64,000 bases of DNA from the NCBI RefSeq assembly GCF_900142695.1, contig NZ_FRBU01000014.1:24891-88890 (forward strand), written 5' to 3'. Of this stretch, positions 52,243-61,545 are shown one piece after another (within the stretch, counting starts at the first letter, position 1; every line of letters begins with the position of its first letter). A model generated the notes under the pieces. The model did no database searches and was not told the origin of the DNA. It saw only the letters and a program-made list of their open reading frames with translations. The stretch is from Flavobacterium xanthum (lineage in GTDB: Bacteria; Bacteroidota; Bacteroidia; Flavobacteriales; Flavobacteriaceae). The translations under genes and the position numbers were made by a program.

Positions 52243-52307
52243 TACTTTAAAAAAATATTTTTTCTATCATTGACCCGTCAAATGTAATTCAAAATTTGTG
52301 CCTTTTT

Positions 52308-53330
52308 ATGCAAAATTCCGAGGTTTTTATTCTTGCCATCGAAAGTTCCTGTGATGATACTGCCGCTGCCGTTTTACACAACGACAAAGTACTGTCAAAT
52401 GTTGTGGCTAATCAACTCATCCATACTCAATATGGCGGCGTAGTTCCTGAATTAGCCTCCCGTGCACATCAACAAAATATTGTTCCCGTAGTTGCTGCAG
52501 CACTCCGCAAAGCAAATATACAAAAAGAACAGTTATCAGCAATTGCTTTCACGCAAGGTCCTGGGCTAATGGGATCACTTTTAGTTGGCAGTTCTTTTGC
52601 CAAATCAATGGCGTTAGCACTGCAAATTCCGTTGATTGCAGTTAACCACATGCAAGCCCATGTTTTAGCTCATTTCATAGAGGAAGAAGGCTATCAAAAA
52701 CCTGACTTTCCCTTTCTAGCCTTGACCATTAGCGGCGGACATACTCAAATTATTAAAGTAGATCACTTTTTTGACATGACTGTTATAGGCGAAACAACTG
52801 ATGACGCCGTAGGTGAAGCGTTTGATAAAAGTGCCAAAATTTTAGGTCTGCCCTATCCCGGAGGTCCTTTAATTGATAAATACGCACAAGAAGGAAATCC
52901 AAAAGCTTTCGTGTTTACAAAACCTAAAGTTTCTGGATTAGACTTTAGTTTTTCCGGTTTAAAGACCGCTATTTTATATTTTATACAGAAGAAAAAAGCA
53001 GAAAATCCAAATTTCATTGTAGAAAACCGAGATGATATTTGCGCCTCTATTCAACATACGATTATTGAAATTTTGATGGACAAATTAAAGTTGGCCGTGA
53101 AAGAAACAGGAATAACTCAAATCGCTATTGGCGGGGGAGTTTCTGCCAACTCAGGAATCCGAAAAACTTTAAAAGAGGCCGAGAACAAATACGGCTGGAA
53201 AACCTTTGTTCCTAAATTTGAATACACCACTGACAATGCTGCAATGATTGGAATTGTAGGTTATCAAAAATTTTTAACTCAAACATTTGAAACTTCAGCT
53301 GTGGTTTCTAAAGCAAGAATACAACTATAA
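52308..53330 (+). CDS. tsaD: tRNA N6-threonylcarbamoyladenosine transferase
   Basis: 340 aa from the ATG at 52308 (MQNSEVFILAIESSCDDTAAA); a TTG four codons earlier is possible. ASKHA-fold motifs: ESSCDDTAAAVL, TQGPGLMGSLLVG, the metal site HMQAHVLAHF, SGGHTQI, GGPLIDKYA and GGGVSANSGIR. With TsaB and TsaE it adds the threonylcarbamoyl group to A37 of tRNAs reading ANN codons. The two following genes run in the same direction with gaps of 2 and 12 bp, forming an operon. Confidence 0.97.
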   Translation: MQNSEVFILAIESSCDDTAAAVLHNDKVLSNVVANQLIHTQYGGVVPELASRAHQQNIVPVVAAALRKANIQKEQLSAIAFTQGPGLMGSLLVGSSFAKSMALALQIPLIAVNHMQAHVLAHFIEEEGYQKPDFPFLALTISGGHTQIIKVDHFFDMTVIGETTDDAVGEAFDKSAKILGLPYPGGPLIDKYAQEGNPKAFVFTKPKVSGLDFSFSGLKTAILYFIQKKKAENPNFIVENRDDICASIQHTIIEILMDKLKLAVKETGITQIAIGGGVSANSGIRKTLKEAENKYGWKTFVPKFEYTTDNAAMIGIVGYQKFLTQTFETSAVVSKARIQL

Positions 53331-53332
53331 TT

Positions 53333-54040
53333 ATGCAATTATTTTACAGTCCTACTATTACTGAAGCTACTGAAATTTTTTCTTTTGATAAAGAAGAAAG
53401 CAGACACATCATCAAAGTACTGCGCAAAAAAGATACTGACATACTGCATGTTACCAATGGTTTAGGTTTTTTATTTACAACTGAAATCACCTTAGCCTCA
53501 GACAGTAAATGCACGGTTAAAATTATTTCATTTGAAAAAGCACCTCCATCAAAATTTAGATTGCATTTAGCGGTTGCTCCCACTAAAATGAACGATCGAT
53601 TTGAATGGTTTTTAGAAAAAGCCACTGAAATTGGTATACATGAAATTACCCCAATCATTTGTGATCATTCCGAACGAAAAGTTATCAATATTAAAAGATT
53701 TGATAAAATCCTTTTGGCAGCAATGAAGCAATCCAATGAAGTGTACCTTCCAAAATTAAATAATGCCGTGACTTTCAAGGAATTTATTAATCTTAAACAA
53801 GAAGGTTTAAAAATGATTGCTCACTGCGAGGAAACAGATAAAAGAACTCTAAAATCAGTTTTAAAACCCAATCAAGAGCTAACTATGCTAATAGGTCCTG
53901 AAGGCGATTTTTCAGAAAAAGAAATCGCAATGGCGCTTAATAATGACTTTATTCCTGTTTCATTAGGCAATACAAGATTACGAACAGAAACGGCGGCCAT
54001 CGTTGCCTGTCATAGCGTAGTCTTTATCAACGAAGAATAA
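53333..54040 (+). CDS. rsmE: 16S rRNA (uracil1498-N3)-methyltransferase
   Basis: 235 aa. An N-terminal PUA-like domain (ESRHIIKVLRKKDTDILHVTNGLG) and a SPOUT knot domain (ATEIGIHEITPIICDHSER, LIGPEGDFSEKEIAMAL, SLGNTRLRTETAAIVACHS) define RsmE. It methylates U1498 in the decoding region of 16S rRNA with SAM. It starts two bases after the tsaD stop. Confidence 0.95.
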   Translation: MQLFYSPTITEATEIFSFDKEESRHIIKVLRKKDTDILHVTNGLGFLFTTEITLASDSKCTVKIISFEKAPPSKFRLHLAVAPTKMNDRFEWFLEKATEIGIHEITPIICDHSERKVINIKRFDKILLAAMKQSNEVYLPKLNNAVTFKEFINLKQEGLKMIAHCEETDKRTLKSVLKPNQELTMLIGPEGDFSEKEIAMALNNDFIPVSLGNTRLRTETAAIVACHSVVFINEE

Positions 54041-54052
54041 CGGATATACTAC

Positions 54053-54691
54053 ATGAAAAAAATATTTTATCTTTTGGTACTCTTGTCCATACCCGCTTTT
54101 TCACAAGAAATTGCTTTAGTGAAATACAGTGGTGGTGGTGATTGGTACGCCAACCCATCATCACTCCCCAACTTGATAAAATATTGTAATACCAATATTA
54201 ACACCCGCATAAAATTAAAGCCGGCCACTGTCGAACCTAGCAGCCCTGATTTATTTTCGTATCCTTATGTTCACATGACGGGTCATGGAAATGTTGTTTT
54301 TAGCGATGCAGATACAAGTAACCTAAAAAATTATTTGCTAGCGGGTGGATTTCTACATATTGATGATAATTACGGAATGAATCAATATATTAAAAAAGAG
54401 ATAAAAAAAATATTCCCAAACAACAACTTAGTAGAAATTCCTGCTAATCATGTAATTTTTCAGAAACCCTATTCATTTCCAAATGGATTGCCAAAAATAC
54501 ATGAGCACGATGGCAAACGACCACAGGCTTTTGGTATTTTTATCAAAGAAAAACTCGTTTTACTTTACACTTATGAATGTGACTTAGGAGATGGCTGGGA
54601 AGATCCTGAAGTAAATAATGATCCAAAAGATATTCGTGAAAAAGCTTTAAAAATGGGTGCCAATATTATTAGTTATCTCTTTACTAATTAG
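54053..54691 (+). CDS. DUF4159 domain protein, secreted
   Basis: 212 aa with a signal peptide (MKKIFYLLVLLSIPAFSQ). The body fits DUF4159: LVKYSGGGDWYANPSSLPNLIKYCNTN, YVHMTGHGNVVFSDAD, LLAGGFLHIDDNYGMN and CDLGDGWEDPEVNNDP. The fold recalls class I glutamine-amidotransferase-like domains (family knowledge), but the function is unknown. It is third in the tsaD-rsmE operon. Confidence 0.85.
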   Translation: MKKIFYLLVLLSIPAFSQEIALVKYSGGGDWYANPSSLPNLIKYCNTNINTRIKLKPATVEPSSPDLFSYPYVHMTGHGNVVFSDADTSNLKNYLLAGGFLHIDDNYGMNQYIKKEIKKIFPNNNLVEIPANHVIFQKPYSFPNGLPKIHEHDGKRPQAFGIFIKEKLVLLYTYECDLGDGWEDPEVNNDPKDIREKALKMGANIISYLFTN

Positions 54692-55228
54692 CCGTTTTTT
54701 TTATTCGCTACCCTATTCTTCATTTCGATTGCAGCGCTTGCTTTTCTGCTTTTAAAAGTAAAACTCCCCTCCCATTTAGATTAACTTTTAAGGCTTTTAT
54801 TTTAACATAAATTTAAGAATAAAATATCTTTTGCTGTACTTAAAATCAAAGAATTAGTAGACAAATCAAGTACCAAAATCCCATCATATGCAAGCCCTAC
54901 GACTAAACTTGTCTAACAAAATGCTGAATTAACTAAACATTCCTGTTTTTATCTGTTGTGAAAATTAGTATTTTTTAAAATAATTTCACAAAAAAAAGTA
55001 TAATTACTTCCATAAAAAACTAAAAAATAGAAATTTGTTTACATTAAAATGAAAATGAACTATCAGAAAATACTTTGAAACAAAAATATTAAATATTACG
55101 GAAACCCGTAAAATGAAAGGATTAGAAATTATTTTTAAAATAAAACAACCATTAATTTTTTTTGTGAAATAATTGTTATAGAATTGTGAAATAATTAACC
55201 AAATCTATTAATTTATAACAAATTTAGT
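54692..55228. promoter_or_regulatory. Long leader region of metalloprotease gene 1 with TTGTGAAA repeats
   Basis: 537 bp, very AT-rich, no ORF of coding character. TTGTGAAATAATT occurs twice in direct orientation (55162-55174 and 55184-55196), 22 bp apart. Further upstream TTGTGAAAATTA (about 54955) and its inverse TAATTTCACAA (about 54981) flank an A/T stretch. The last 40 bp before the ATG are nearly identical to those before the second protease gene. Confidence 0.5.
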
Positions 55229-56173
55229 ATGAAAAAAATTCTTTTATCTGCAGCAGCATTAGTAATGCTTTTCTCTTGTCAAAACGACACGACAGAAACA
55301 GCTCCAGAAACCAGCGCTGTAGCAAAACGTGGTTGTGCATCACAAGAAGTTCTTGCAGCACAAATGAAAGCAGATCCAACCTTAGCTTTAAGAATGAGCA
55401 AAATCGAATCTTTTACTGAAAAAGCAATGCTATCTGGACGTTTAGTAAACGGTAATGTAGAAATTCCAGTTGTAGTAAACGTGTTGTACAGAACAGCCGC
55501 AGAAAATATATCTTTAGCTCAAATTCAATCTCAAATAGACGTTTTAAACGAAGATTTTAATGCTACTAATTCTGATTTTAGCGCTACTCCAGCCTTATTC
55601 TCTGGTGTTGCTGCCAATGTTGGAATTACATTTGTACTACAAAACGTAGTAAGAAAATCAACAAGAACAACTTCTTTCTCAACAAATGATGCGATGAAAA
55701 GCGCTAGCAAAGGAATTGCACCTACTACACCTACTACAGTATTGAACATGTGGTCTTGTAATTTGGGAGGTGGTATTCTTGGTTATGCTCAATTCCCTGG
55801 AGGATCAGCTGCAACGGATGGAGTAGTTATGGATAATAATGCATTTGGACGTACTGGTACAGTTTCTGGAGTTTATAACTTAGGAAGAACTGCTACTCAC
55901 GAGGTGGGTCACTGGATGAATTTACGCCACATTTGGGGTGATGCAAACTGTGGAAGTGATTTAGTTTCTGATACTCCAACACACGATACCGCTAACTATA
56001 GTGTTCCGGCTTACCCTCATTATAGTACTTGTACAGGTACTCCGGTAGAAATGACAATGAACTATATGGATTATACTGACGATAGAGGAATGTATATGTT
56101 TACTAACGGTCAAAAATCAAGGATGGCTGCAATTTTTGTTTCAGGTGGCGCAAGAGCTGGTTTCGGAATATAA
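55229..56173 (+). CDS. M43-type zinc metalloprotease lipoprotein, copy 1
   Basis: 314 aa. MKKILLSAAALVMLFSC gives a lipoprotein signal with lipobox Cys. The catalytic domain (about 70-314) has the metzincin motif HEVGHWMNLRHIWGD (HExxHxxxLxH) and a Met-turn MNYMDYTDDRGMYMF, fitting the pappalysin/cytophagalysin family M43. Pairs of Cys (CNLGG, CGSDL, CTGTP) suggest disulfides. It would be a surface-exposed or periplasmic endopeptidase. There is no type IX secretion tail. It is followed by a terminator and by a close paralogue. Confidence 0.93.
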   Translation: MKKILLSAAALVMLFSCQNDTTETAPETSAVAKRGCASQEVLAAQMKADPTLALRMSKIESFTEKAMLSGRLVNGNVEIPVVVNVLYRTAAENISLAQIQSQIDVLNEDFNATNSDFSATPALFSGVAANVGITFVLQNVVRKSTRTTSFSTNDAMKSASKGIAPTTPTTVLNMWSCNLGGGILGYAQFPGGSAATDGVVMDNNAFGRTGTVSGVYNLGRTATHEVGHWMNLRHIWGDANCGSDLVSDTPTHDTANYSVPAYPHYSTCTGTPVEMTMNYMDYTDDRGMYMFTNGQKSRMAAIFVSGGARAGFGI

Positions 56174-56193
56174 TTTTCTTTCATACATTACAA

Positions 56194-56225
56194 AAAGAGG
56201 TGGCAGCAATAGTCACCTCTTTTTA
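56194..56225 (+). terminator. Terminator after metalloprotease copy 1
   Basis: Arms AAAGAGGTG (56194-56202) and CACCTCTTT (56214-56222) followed by TTT. Confidence 0.8.
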
Positions 56226-56352
56226 TTGATAAATAATTTCCTTTCGTTTTTACCTAATTATAAAGCATCTCAAATTATGTAAATCTTAATTCAGTAGCCG
56301 TTCAGCAGTTATTTATTTGCTGAGCTGTTGTATTTACAATTAGCATCCCAAA

Positions 56353-56427
56353 GTTACAATTGTAACAAATTTTCTAAATTTACTTTTAAATAATTAACCA
56401 AATCTATTAATTTATATCAAATTTATT
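56353..56427 (+). promoter_or_regulatory. Leader of metalloprotease copy 2 with palindrome
   Basis: GTTACAATTGTAAC (56353-56366) is a perfect 14-bp palindrome, absent from the copy 1 leader. The final 40 bp before the ATG at 56428 repeat the copy 1 leader with only a few changes (AAATAATTAACCAAATCTAT and onward). Confidence 0.5.
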
Positions 56428-57375
56428 ATGAAAAAAATTCTCTTATCTGCTGTAGCATTATTGATGCTTTTCTCTTGTCAAAATGACACAACAGAAATTG
56501 CTCCATCAGCAGATGCTATTGCAAAACGTGGTTGCGCATCTCAAGAAGTCCTAGCAGCACAAATGAAGGCGGATCCATCTTTAGCGTTAAGAATGAATGA
56601 AATTGAAGCATTCACACAAAAAGCAATGTTGACAGGTCGTTTAGTAAATGGAAAAATTCAAATTCCAGTTGTAGTGAATGTTCTTTACAGAACTACTGCT
56701 GAAAATATTTCCTTAGCACAAATTCAATCCCAGATTGATGTTTTAAATCAAGATTTTAACGCAGCAAATTCGGATTTTAATCAAGTTCCTTCTTTATTTT
56801 CAGGTGTAAAAGCGAACGTAGGAATCTCTTTTGTACTAGAAGCTGTTTATAGAAAAGCTACTACAAAAACTTCTTGGGGCACTAACGACGCTATGAAAAT
56901 TGCTTCTCAAGGCGGAATTGCTCCAACTACTCCAACTACTAGGATGAACCTTTGGGCTTGTACTATTGGTGGTGGAATCTTAGGTTATGCTCAATTTCCT
57001 GGTGGATCATCTTCTACTGATGGTGTTGTAATTGATTCAAAATATTTAGGAAATACTGGCACAGCCGTTTACCCTTTCAACTTAGGAAGAACAGCAACTC
57101 ATGAGGTTGGACACTGGATGAACTTACGTCATATTTGGGGTGATGCAACTTGTGGTAGTGATTTAGTTTCTGATACACCTACTCACAACGCAGCAAACTC
57201 TGGAGTTCCAGCTTATCCAAGCTACAGTACTTGTTCTGGTAATCCAGTAGAAATGACAATGAACTACATGGATTATACTGACGATAGAGGAATGTATATG
57301 TTCTCTAATGGACAAAAATCAAGAATGGCTGCCGTTTTTGTTTCTGGTGGATCAAGAGCAAGTTTCAGATTGTAG
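56428..57375 (+). CDS. M43-type zinc metalloprotease lipoprotein, copy 2
   Basis: 315 aa, same architecture as copy 1: lipobox signal (MKKILLSAVALLMLFSC), RGCASQEVLAAQMKADPSLALRMN pro-like segment, HEVGHWMNLRHIWGD and the Met-turn MNYMDYTDD. The two proteins are identical over long stretches and differ mainly in a region near residues 120-160 and around 210. Recent tandem duplication with its leader is the simplest account. It has its own terminator. Confidence 0.93.
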   Translation: MKKILLSAVALLMLFSCQNDTTEIAPSADAIAKRGCASQEVLAAQMKADPSLALRMNEIEAFTQKAMLTGRLVNGKIQIPVVVNVLYRTTAENISLAQIQSQIDVLNQDFNAANSDFNQVPSLFSGVKANVGISFVLEAVYRKATTKTSWGTNDAMKIASQGGIAPTTPTTRMNLWACTIGGGILGYAQFPGGSSSTDGVVIDSKYLGNTGTAVYPFNLGRTATHEVGHWMNLRHIWGDATCGSDLVSDTPTHNAANSGVPAYPSYSTCSGNPVEMTMNYMDYTDDRGMYMFSNGQKSRMAAVFVSGGSRASFRL

Positions 57376-57396
57376 TTTTTTAGTTTTTTAAGAATT

Positions 57397-57432
57397 CAAA
57401 ACTCGCTACTTGTTAGCGAGTTTTTTTTTATA
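57397..57432 (+). terminator. Terminator after metalloprotease copy 2
   Basis: Arms AAAACTCGCTA (57398-57408) and TAGCGAGTTTT (57414-57424) then a long T run. Confidence 0.88.
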
Positions 57433-57453
57433 TTTACCAACTAAAAATAAAAG

Positions 57454-58545
57454 ATGATTACATCAAAAACGATTTCTAACGGTATTTTGAGAGCGCTATT
57501 GACTTTAGCTTTCTGCGGTTTAATTTTATTATTTTTTTACCAAATTCAATCGGTCTTAATATATCTGGTAATATCGTTTATAATGACGTTGATTGGAAAT
57601 CCCATTTTAGACTTTTTTAAAAGACGGCTAAAATTCAACCATATCTTTGCTACAATACTAGTTTTGTTCATTTTTATATTAATTATCTTCGGGTTCATAA
57701 TGATGTTTGTTCCGCTCGTTTTATCGCAGGGACAAAATCTTTCTTTACTAAATACGGTAGAAATTGAAAAAGATATTGTCCAACTGATGGAGCAAATAAG
57801 TGTTTTCCTAGACAGCCATCAAATTGATTCTGCACAACTTTTGAAGGAGGCTAATGTCACCTCAAAAGTTAACTTTAACTTTATCCCTAATTTTTTAAAC
57901 ACGCTCTTAAACACCATTAGTAGCTTGGGCGTAGCTTTAGGATCGATTCTATTCATAACCTTCTTCTTTTTAAAAGACCGGTTGATGTTTATTGTTGGTG
58001 CCAAAAAATTAATTCCAAATAGCCATGAGGATCAAATCTTACATTCTTTAGATAAAATAAATCACTTGTTGTCGCGTTATTTTATTGGCTTATTGCTTCA
58101 ATTGTTCATCGTATTTATTTTATATATGATTGTCCTGTTTATTTTTGGAGTACCTAATGCGGTTGTTATTGCTTTTCTATGTGCTGTATTGAACATCATC
58201 CCCTATATCGGACCATTAATCGCTTCATTGTTAGCAGCAATCTTGACGATGCTAAGTAATTTGGGAAGTGATTTTCAATCTGAAATTTTACCAACAACAA
58301 TATACGTTTTAATCGGTTTTTGGATTGTTCAAATAATTGACAACAACTTTTCTCAGCCCATCATTTTTTCTAAAAGTGTAAGCTCACACCCTTTGGAAAT
58401 TTTCCTAGTAATTCTTATTGCAGGTTTCCTTTTTGGAATTCTTGGAATGGTGGTAGCAGTTCCTCTTTATACAATAATCAAGGTCATTGGTAAAGAATTC
58501 TTCCCTGAAAACAAAATAATCATGTTGTTGACTAAAGATATTTAA
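57454..58545 (+). CDS. AI-2E family transporter
   Basis: 363 aa with about eight membrane segments. Family signatures include YFIGLLLQLFIVFILYMIVLFIFGVPNAVVIAF, LNIIPYIGPLI and SVSSHPLEIFLVILIAGFLFGILGMVVAVPLYTI. The family (formerly UPF0118) includes autoinducer-2 exporters and Na+/H+ antiporters; substrate not determinable here. The methyltransferase gene starts two bases after its stop. Confidence 0.9.
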   Translation: MITSKTISNGILRALLTLAFCGLILLFFYQIQSVLIYLVISFIMTLIGNPILDFFKRRLKFNHIFATILVLFIFILIIFGFIMMFVPLVLSQGQNLSLLNTVEIEKDIVQLMEQISVFLDSHQIDSAQLLKEANVTSKVNFNFIPNFLNTLLNTISSLGVALGSILFITFFFLKDRLMFIVGAKKLIPNSHEDQILHSLDKINHLLSRYFIGLLLQLFIVFILYMIVLFIFGVPNAVVIAFLCAVLNIIPYIGPLIASLLAAILTMLSNLGSDFQSEILPTTIYVLIGFWIVQIIDNNFSQPIIFSKSVSSHPLEIFLVILIAGFLFGILGMVVAVPLYTIIKVIGKEFFPENKIIMLLTKDI

Positions 58546-58547
58546 TT

Positions 58548-59729
58548 GTGGACACAGCGCTATTAAATCCAGCAATACAAGCTTTTATAGATGACACTAT
58601 TGGTGTAAACATATCAAAGTTAGCACTTCAAAAAAATCCATTTCCAGAGTCCAATTGGATTGCTGTTTTGAGCCAAATAGAAGCAAAGACAAAAGCAAAA
58701 AACAAACTACCGACTTGGTTTGCAACCAAAAATATAATTTATCCAAGTAAAATTTCGATAGAACAAACATCATCTGAAACAACCGCTTCCTATAAAGCCT
58801 CAATTGTATCAGGAAAATCTCTAATTGATTTAACTGGAGGTTTTGGAGTAGACGATTATTATTTTGCGAAAAAGATAGAAAAAGTATCCCATTGCGAAAT
58901 TAATCCAGTATTATCAACTATCGTTCAACATAATTTTAAACAATTAAATATTCCCAACATCACTTGCCATTCCGCAGATAGTATGGACACTTTAAAAGCT
59001 TTAAAAACTACCTGGAATTGGATTTATATTGATCCGTCTAGGAGAAATGATTCAAAAGGAAAAGTATTCATGCTCAAAGATTGTTTGCCCAATGTTCCAG
59101 AAAATCTAGCTTTTTATTTTACAAATTCGAATGCGATTTTAATAAAAACAGCACCTCTTCTTGATATTTCAGCTGGATTATCTGAATTGCAACATGTAAA
59201 AACAATTCATATTGTTGCCATTGAAAATGAGGTAAAAGAATTATTATGGGAATTACACAAAGGATATTCTAACAATATTAGTATTAAAACCATAAATATT
59301 TTAAAGGATAAAACAGAAAAATTTGATTTTATTTTGAACGAAGAATCCAAATTCATAAACTTTAGTTTGCCTCAAAAGTATCTATACGAACCCAATAGCG
59401 CTATCATGAAATCAGGTGGATTTGATGAAGTTAGCTTGTTTTACAACGTAAACAAATTACACAAACATTCGCATTTATATACTTCAAACAACTTAGTATC
59501 CTTTCCAGGGCGTGTTTTCGTAATTGAGAAAACAGTGCCGTACAACAAAACGGAAATGAAAAATTATTTAGAAAAGAGTCAAGCGAATATCACAATCCGT
59601 AATTTCCCGGATAGCGTAGAAAGTATTCGGAAAAAATGGAAAATCAAAGATGGAGGAAAGAATTACTGTTTTTTCACAACTGATTCGAATAACCATAAAA
59701 TAGTTTTAATTTGCACCAAAATAATATAA
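58548..59729 (+). CDS. Class I SAM-dependent methyltransferase with THUMP-like domain
   Basis: 393 aa, start GTG. SAM-binding motif SLIDLTGGFGVDDYYFAKK with the acidic residue in CEINPVLS and the catalytic-type motif WIYIDPSRRNDSKGKVF (DPSRR). The C-terminal part (about 290-393) matches the THUMP-like/ferredoxin-like tail known from the Bacteroidota PG_1098 family. An RNA substrate is likely but unproven. It is coupled to the AI-2E gene and to the next gene (1 bp gap). Confidence 0.88.
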   Translation: MDTALLNPAIQAFIDDTIGVNISKLALQKNPFPESNWIAVLSQIEAKTKAKNKLPTWFATKNIIYPSKISIEQTSSETTASYKASIVSGKSLIDLTGGFGVDDYYFAKKIEKVSHCEINPVLSTIVQHNFKQLNIPNITCHSADSMDTLKALKTTWNWIYIDPSRRNDSKGKVFMLKDCLPNVPENLAFYFTNSNAILIKTAPLLDISAGLSELQHVKTIHIVAIENEVKELLWELHKGYSNNISIKTINILKDKTEKFDFILNEESKFINFSLPQKYLYEPNSAIMKSGGFDEVSLFYNVNKLHKHSHLYTSNNLVSFPGRVFVIEKTVPYNKTEMKNYLEKSQANITIRNFPDSVESIRKKWKIKDGGKNYCFFTTDSNNHKIVLICTKII

Positions 59730-59730
59730 A

Positions 59731-60297
59731 ATGAAACACTTGCTCCTTCTAGCCTTATTTCTTTTCAGCTGCAGTCTATTTGCCCAAAAACCTTGTGATT
59801 ACAGCGCTAATGTCATTGATTCCATTGGAACATACAAATCAACCAAGGAATACATGATTAGCGAGAAAAAATTTGCTGGAAATTCTAGTTATATTTTTTG
59901 TTCGCTTGCGTTAACAGATGGCATGCCAACATTGAGCATACAACTGCTACAAAAAAGCAAAGATTTTATGAAAGCAAATTGCTTTGATAAAAATTCTAAA
60001 TTATTTTTACAATTAAATAATGGAAAAATAATTACATTAATGCATGTGGATCAAGAAAATTGCGGAACGCTATTGCGCGATGATAAAGGTTTTGATAACA
60101 GAATTAATTCTGGCGTTTTCATGTTTATGAAAGGAAGCTTTGAAGAATTAAAAAAAGCTCCCGTTACCATGATGCGTATTAAATATTTGACCGACACAGA
60201 AGACTACATCTTCAAAAAAGAGTTTATATCAGAATTGACAAATGAAGTGTACAATCCGGAAACCTACTTCATTAATTACCTACAATGTATAGAATAA
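59731..60297 (+). CDS. Secreted protein of unknown function
   Basis: 188 aa. MKHLLLLALFLFSCSLFAQ is a signal peptide. The mature protein has four Cys (KPCDYSA, FCSLAL, KANCFDK, ENCGTLL) and a conserved-looking LQLNNGKIITLMHVD. No family recognised. It is the last gene of a three-gene operon with the AI-2E transporter and methyltransferase and converges on the dipeptidase-like gene. Confidence 0.75.
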   Translation: MKHLLLLALFLFSCSLFAQKPCDYSANVIDSIGTYKSTKEYMISEKKFAGNSSYIFCSLALTDGMPTLSIQLLQKSKDFMKANCFDKNSKLFLQLNNGKIITLMHVDQENCGTLLRDDKGFDNRINSGVFMFMKGSFEELKKAPVTMMRIKYLTDTEDYIFKKEFISELTNEVYNPETYFINYLQCIE

Positions 60298-60301
60298 GAT
60301 T

Positions 60302-60961
60302 CTATTTGCAATCCCATTTAGCATTAGATACTTTATCATTCAAACCTGACTTCAAATTGTAATGCCACCATTCGGAATCAAAAGAATTAAATCCACTATT
60401 CGTCATAAGGGTTTTTAATAGTATTCTATTTTGTTTTACTACTTCTGAAACTTTCGGATAGTTATGACTGGCTTCGATTCCAAAAAAATCGAATGTGGTA
60501 CCCATATCGAGCTCAGTTCCGCTACTATCTACCAAAGTAATATCTACCGCTCCTCCTCTATTATGAATAGAACCCTTTGCAGGATTTGCCACATATTTTG
60601 GATTCGAAACTATAGTCCACATTTTCTTTTGAATATCCAAAGGGCGGTAACAATCAAAAATTTTGATTTTATATCCTTTTTCTATGAATTTTTTATTGGC
60701 TTCAATAAGTGCCTTTACCGTTTTTAACCTTAAAAAACATTCCGCACAATCGTACACTTTTGTCTTTAGAAAATTATCTTCTGTTGCGTACTTCATGTCA
60801 TAAACAAAATCACTAGTGTACTCTTTCAAATTTACAAATGTGGTGTCATTAGTTGCTGAACTATTTAATTCTAGTTTATCAGATAAAATGGCTTGAGACT
60901 TACAAGAAGTGCAACAAAAGAAAATACAAAAAGGCACGAGAAGTTTGAAGTAAGAAAGCAT
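60302..60961 (-). CDS. D-alanyl-D-alanine dipeptidase-like lipoprotein (VanX/DdpX family, M15D)
   Basis: 219 aa. LVPFCIFFCCTSC gives a lipobox. The zinc site is SIHNRGGAVDITLVD (SxHxxGxAxD) and EWWHYNL, with the upstream YDCYRPLDIQKKMW (catalytic Arg). The length matches VanX-type peptidases. In non-resistant bacteria these cut D-Ala-D-Ala or other peptidoglycan dipeptides; a resistance role is not suggested because vanH/vanA-like genes are absent. Confidence 0.9.
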   Translation of the reverse strand: MLSYFKLLVPFCIFFCCTSCKSQAILSDKLELNSSATNDTTFVNLKEYTSDFVYDMKYATEDNFLKTKVYDCAECFLRLKTVKALIEANKKFIEKGYKIKIFDCYRPLDIQKKMWTIVSNPKYVANPAKGSIHNRGGAVDITLVDSSGTELDMGTTFDFFGIEASHNYPKVSEVVKQNRILLKTLMTNSGFNSFDSEWWHYNLKSGLNDKVSNAKWDCK

Positions 60962-61012
60962 ACAATCTATTTTTTATAAAAATACCATAAATAAAGGAGT
61001 TTAAGGAACTAT

Positions 61013-61052
61013 AAAAACAAAAAAACCGATACTAGTAAAAGTATCGGTTTAA
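61013..61052 (-). terminator. Terminator downstream of the ParB-like gene
   Basis: Arms AAACCGATACT and AGTATCGGTTT around AGTAAA; A-rich flank on the left forms a U tract for leftward transcription. Confidence 0.8.
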
Positions 61053-61182
61053 AGTGAACCTTATGGTACAAAATTCGAACCTTTTACTAGAAGATTTGAA
61101 GCTTTTAGCCGAAAATTTTTGAGGGAAATTTAATAAAAAAAACTATTTATAGATTTATTCATCTCACAACAACAAATAAATT

Positions 61183-61545
61183 TTAAGGCAAAGTGAGCTT
61201 TAATATTTTACTTATGCAATCAATATCAGGTTTATAAATCAAACCTGGAATTTGGAAGTATTTTAAAAAATATGCCACCTTTACTCTATGCCTTCCATCT
61301 GAAAATAAAACCTTATTGGAATTTATTTTGCATACACCAATAATTGGTGGATCGATAAATTTATCATTATCCCAACGATGTAAAATTTTCGAAATTCTTC
61401 GATCATTAATTTCAGATCCAGTAAAAAGAACCTCCGTACTTACTTCATACATTTCGGCGTTGGAAATAAGCTCTTCAGCTTTTACTAGCAATACTTCATA
61501 ATCGTCATTGAAATCATGTAAAAACTTCTTTAATATTTGGACCAT
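61183..61545 (-). CDS. ParB-like/sulfiredoxin-fold protein
   Basis: 120 aa. The centre (NDKFIDPPIIGVCKINSNKVLFSDGRHRVKVAYFLKYFQIPGLI) fits the ParB/Srx fold: a PPI strand followed by the nucleotide-site DGRHR. It lacks the HTH and C-terminal domains of chromosome ParB, so it is a stand-alone domain as in phage, restriction and DNA-modification loci. Its start overlaps a 44-aa ORF in another frame, and it follows a broken helicase gene, all leftward. The function is unknown; the fold call is fairly sure. Confidence 0.65.
   Translation of the reverse strand: MVQILKKFLHDFNDDYEVLLVKAEELISNAEMYEVSTEVLFTGSEINDRRISKILHRWDNDKFIDPPIIGVCKINSNKVLFSDGRHRVKVAYFLKYFQIPGLIYKPDIDCISKILKLTLP

Noticed and set aside
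60302..60961. VanX-like gene as a vancomycin-resistance gene
   Set aside because: No vanH, vanA/B ligase or vanRS in the neighbourhood; the lipoprotein form is a common cell-wall peptidase in Gram-negative genomes.
61051..61182. tRNA-like TTCGAACC segment and several short open frames after the ParB-like gene
   Set aside because: The arm does not have the invariant C of a T-arm and no other tRNA parts fit; the frames are short, open in three phases at once, and have no start context.
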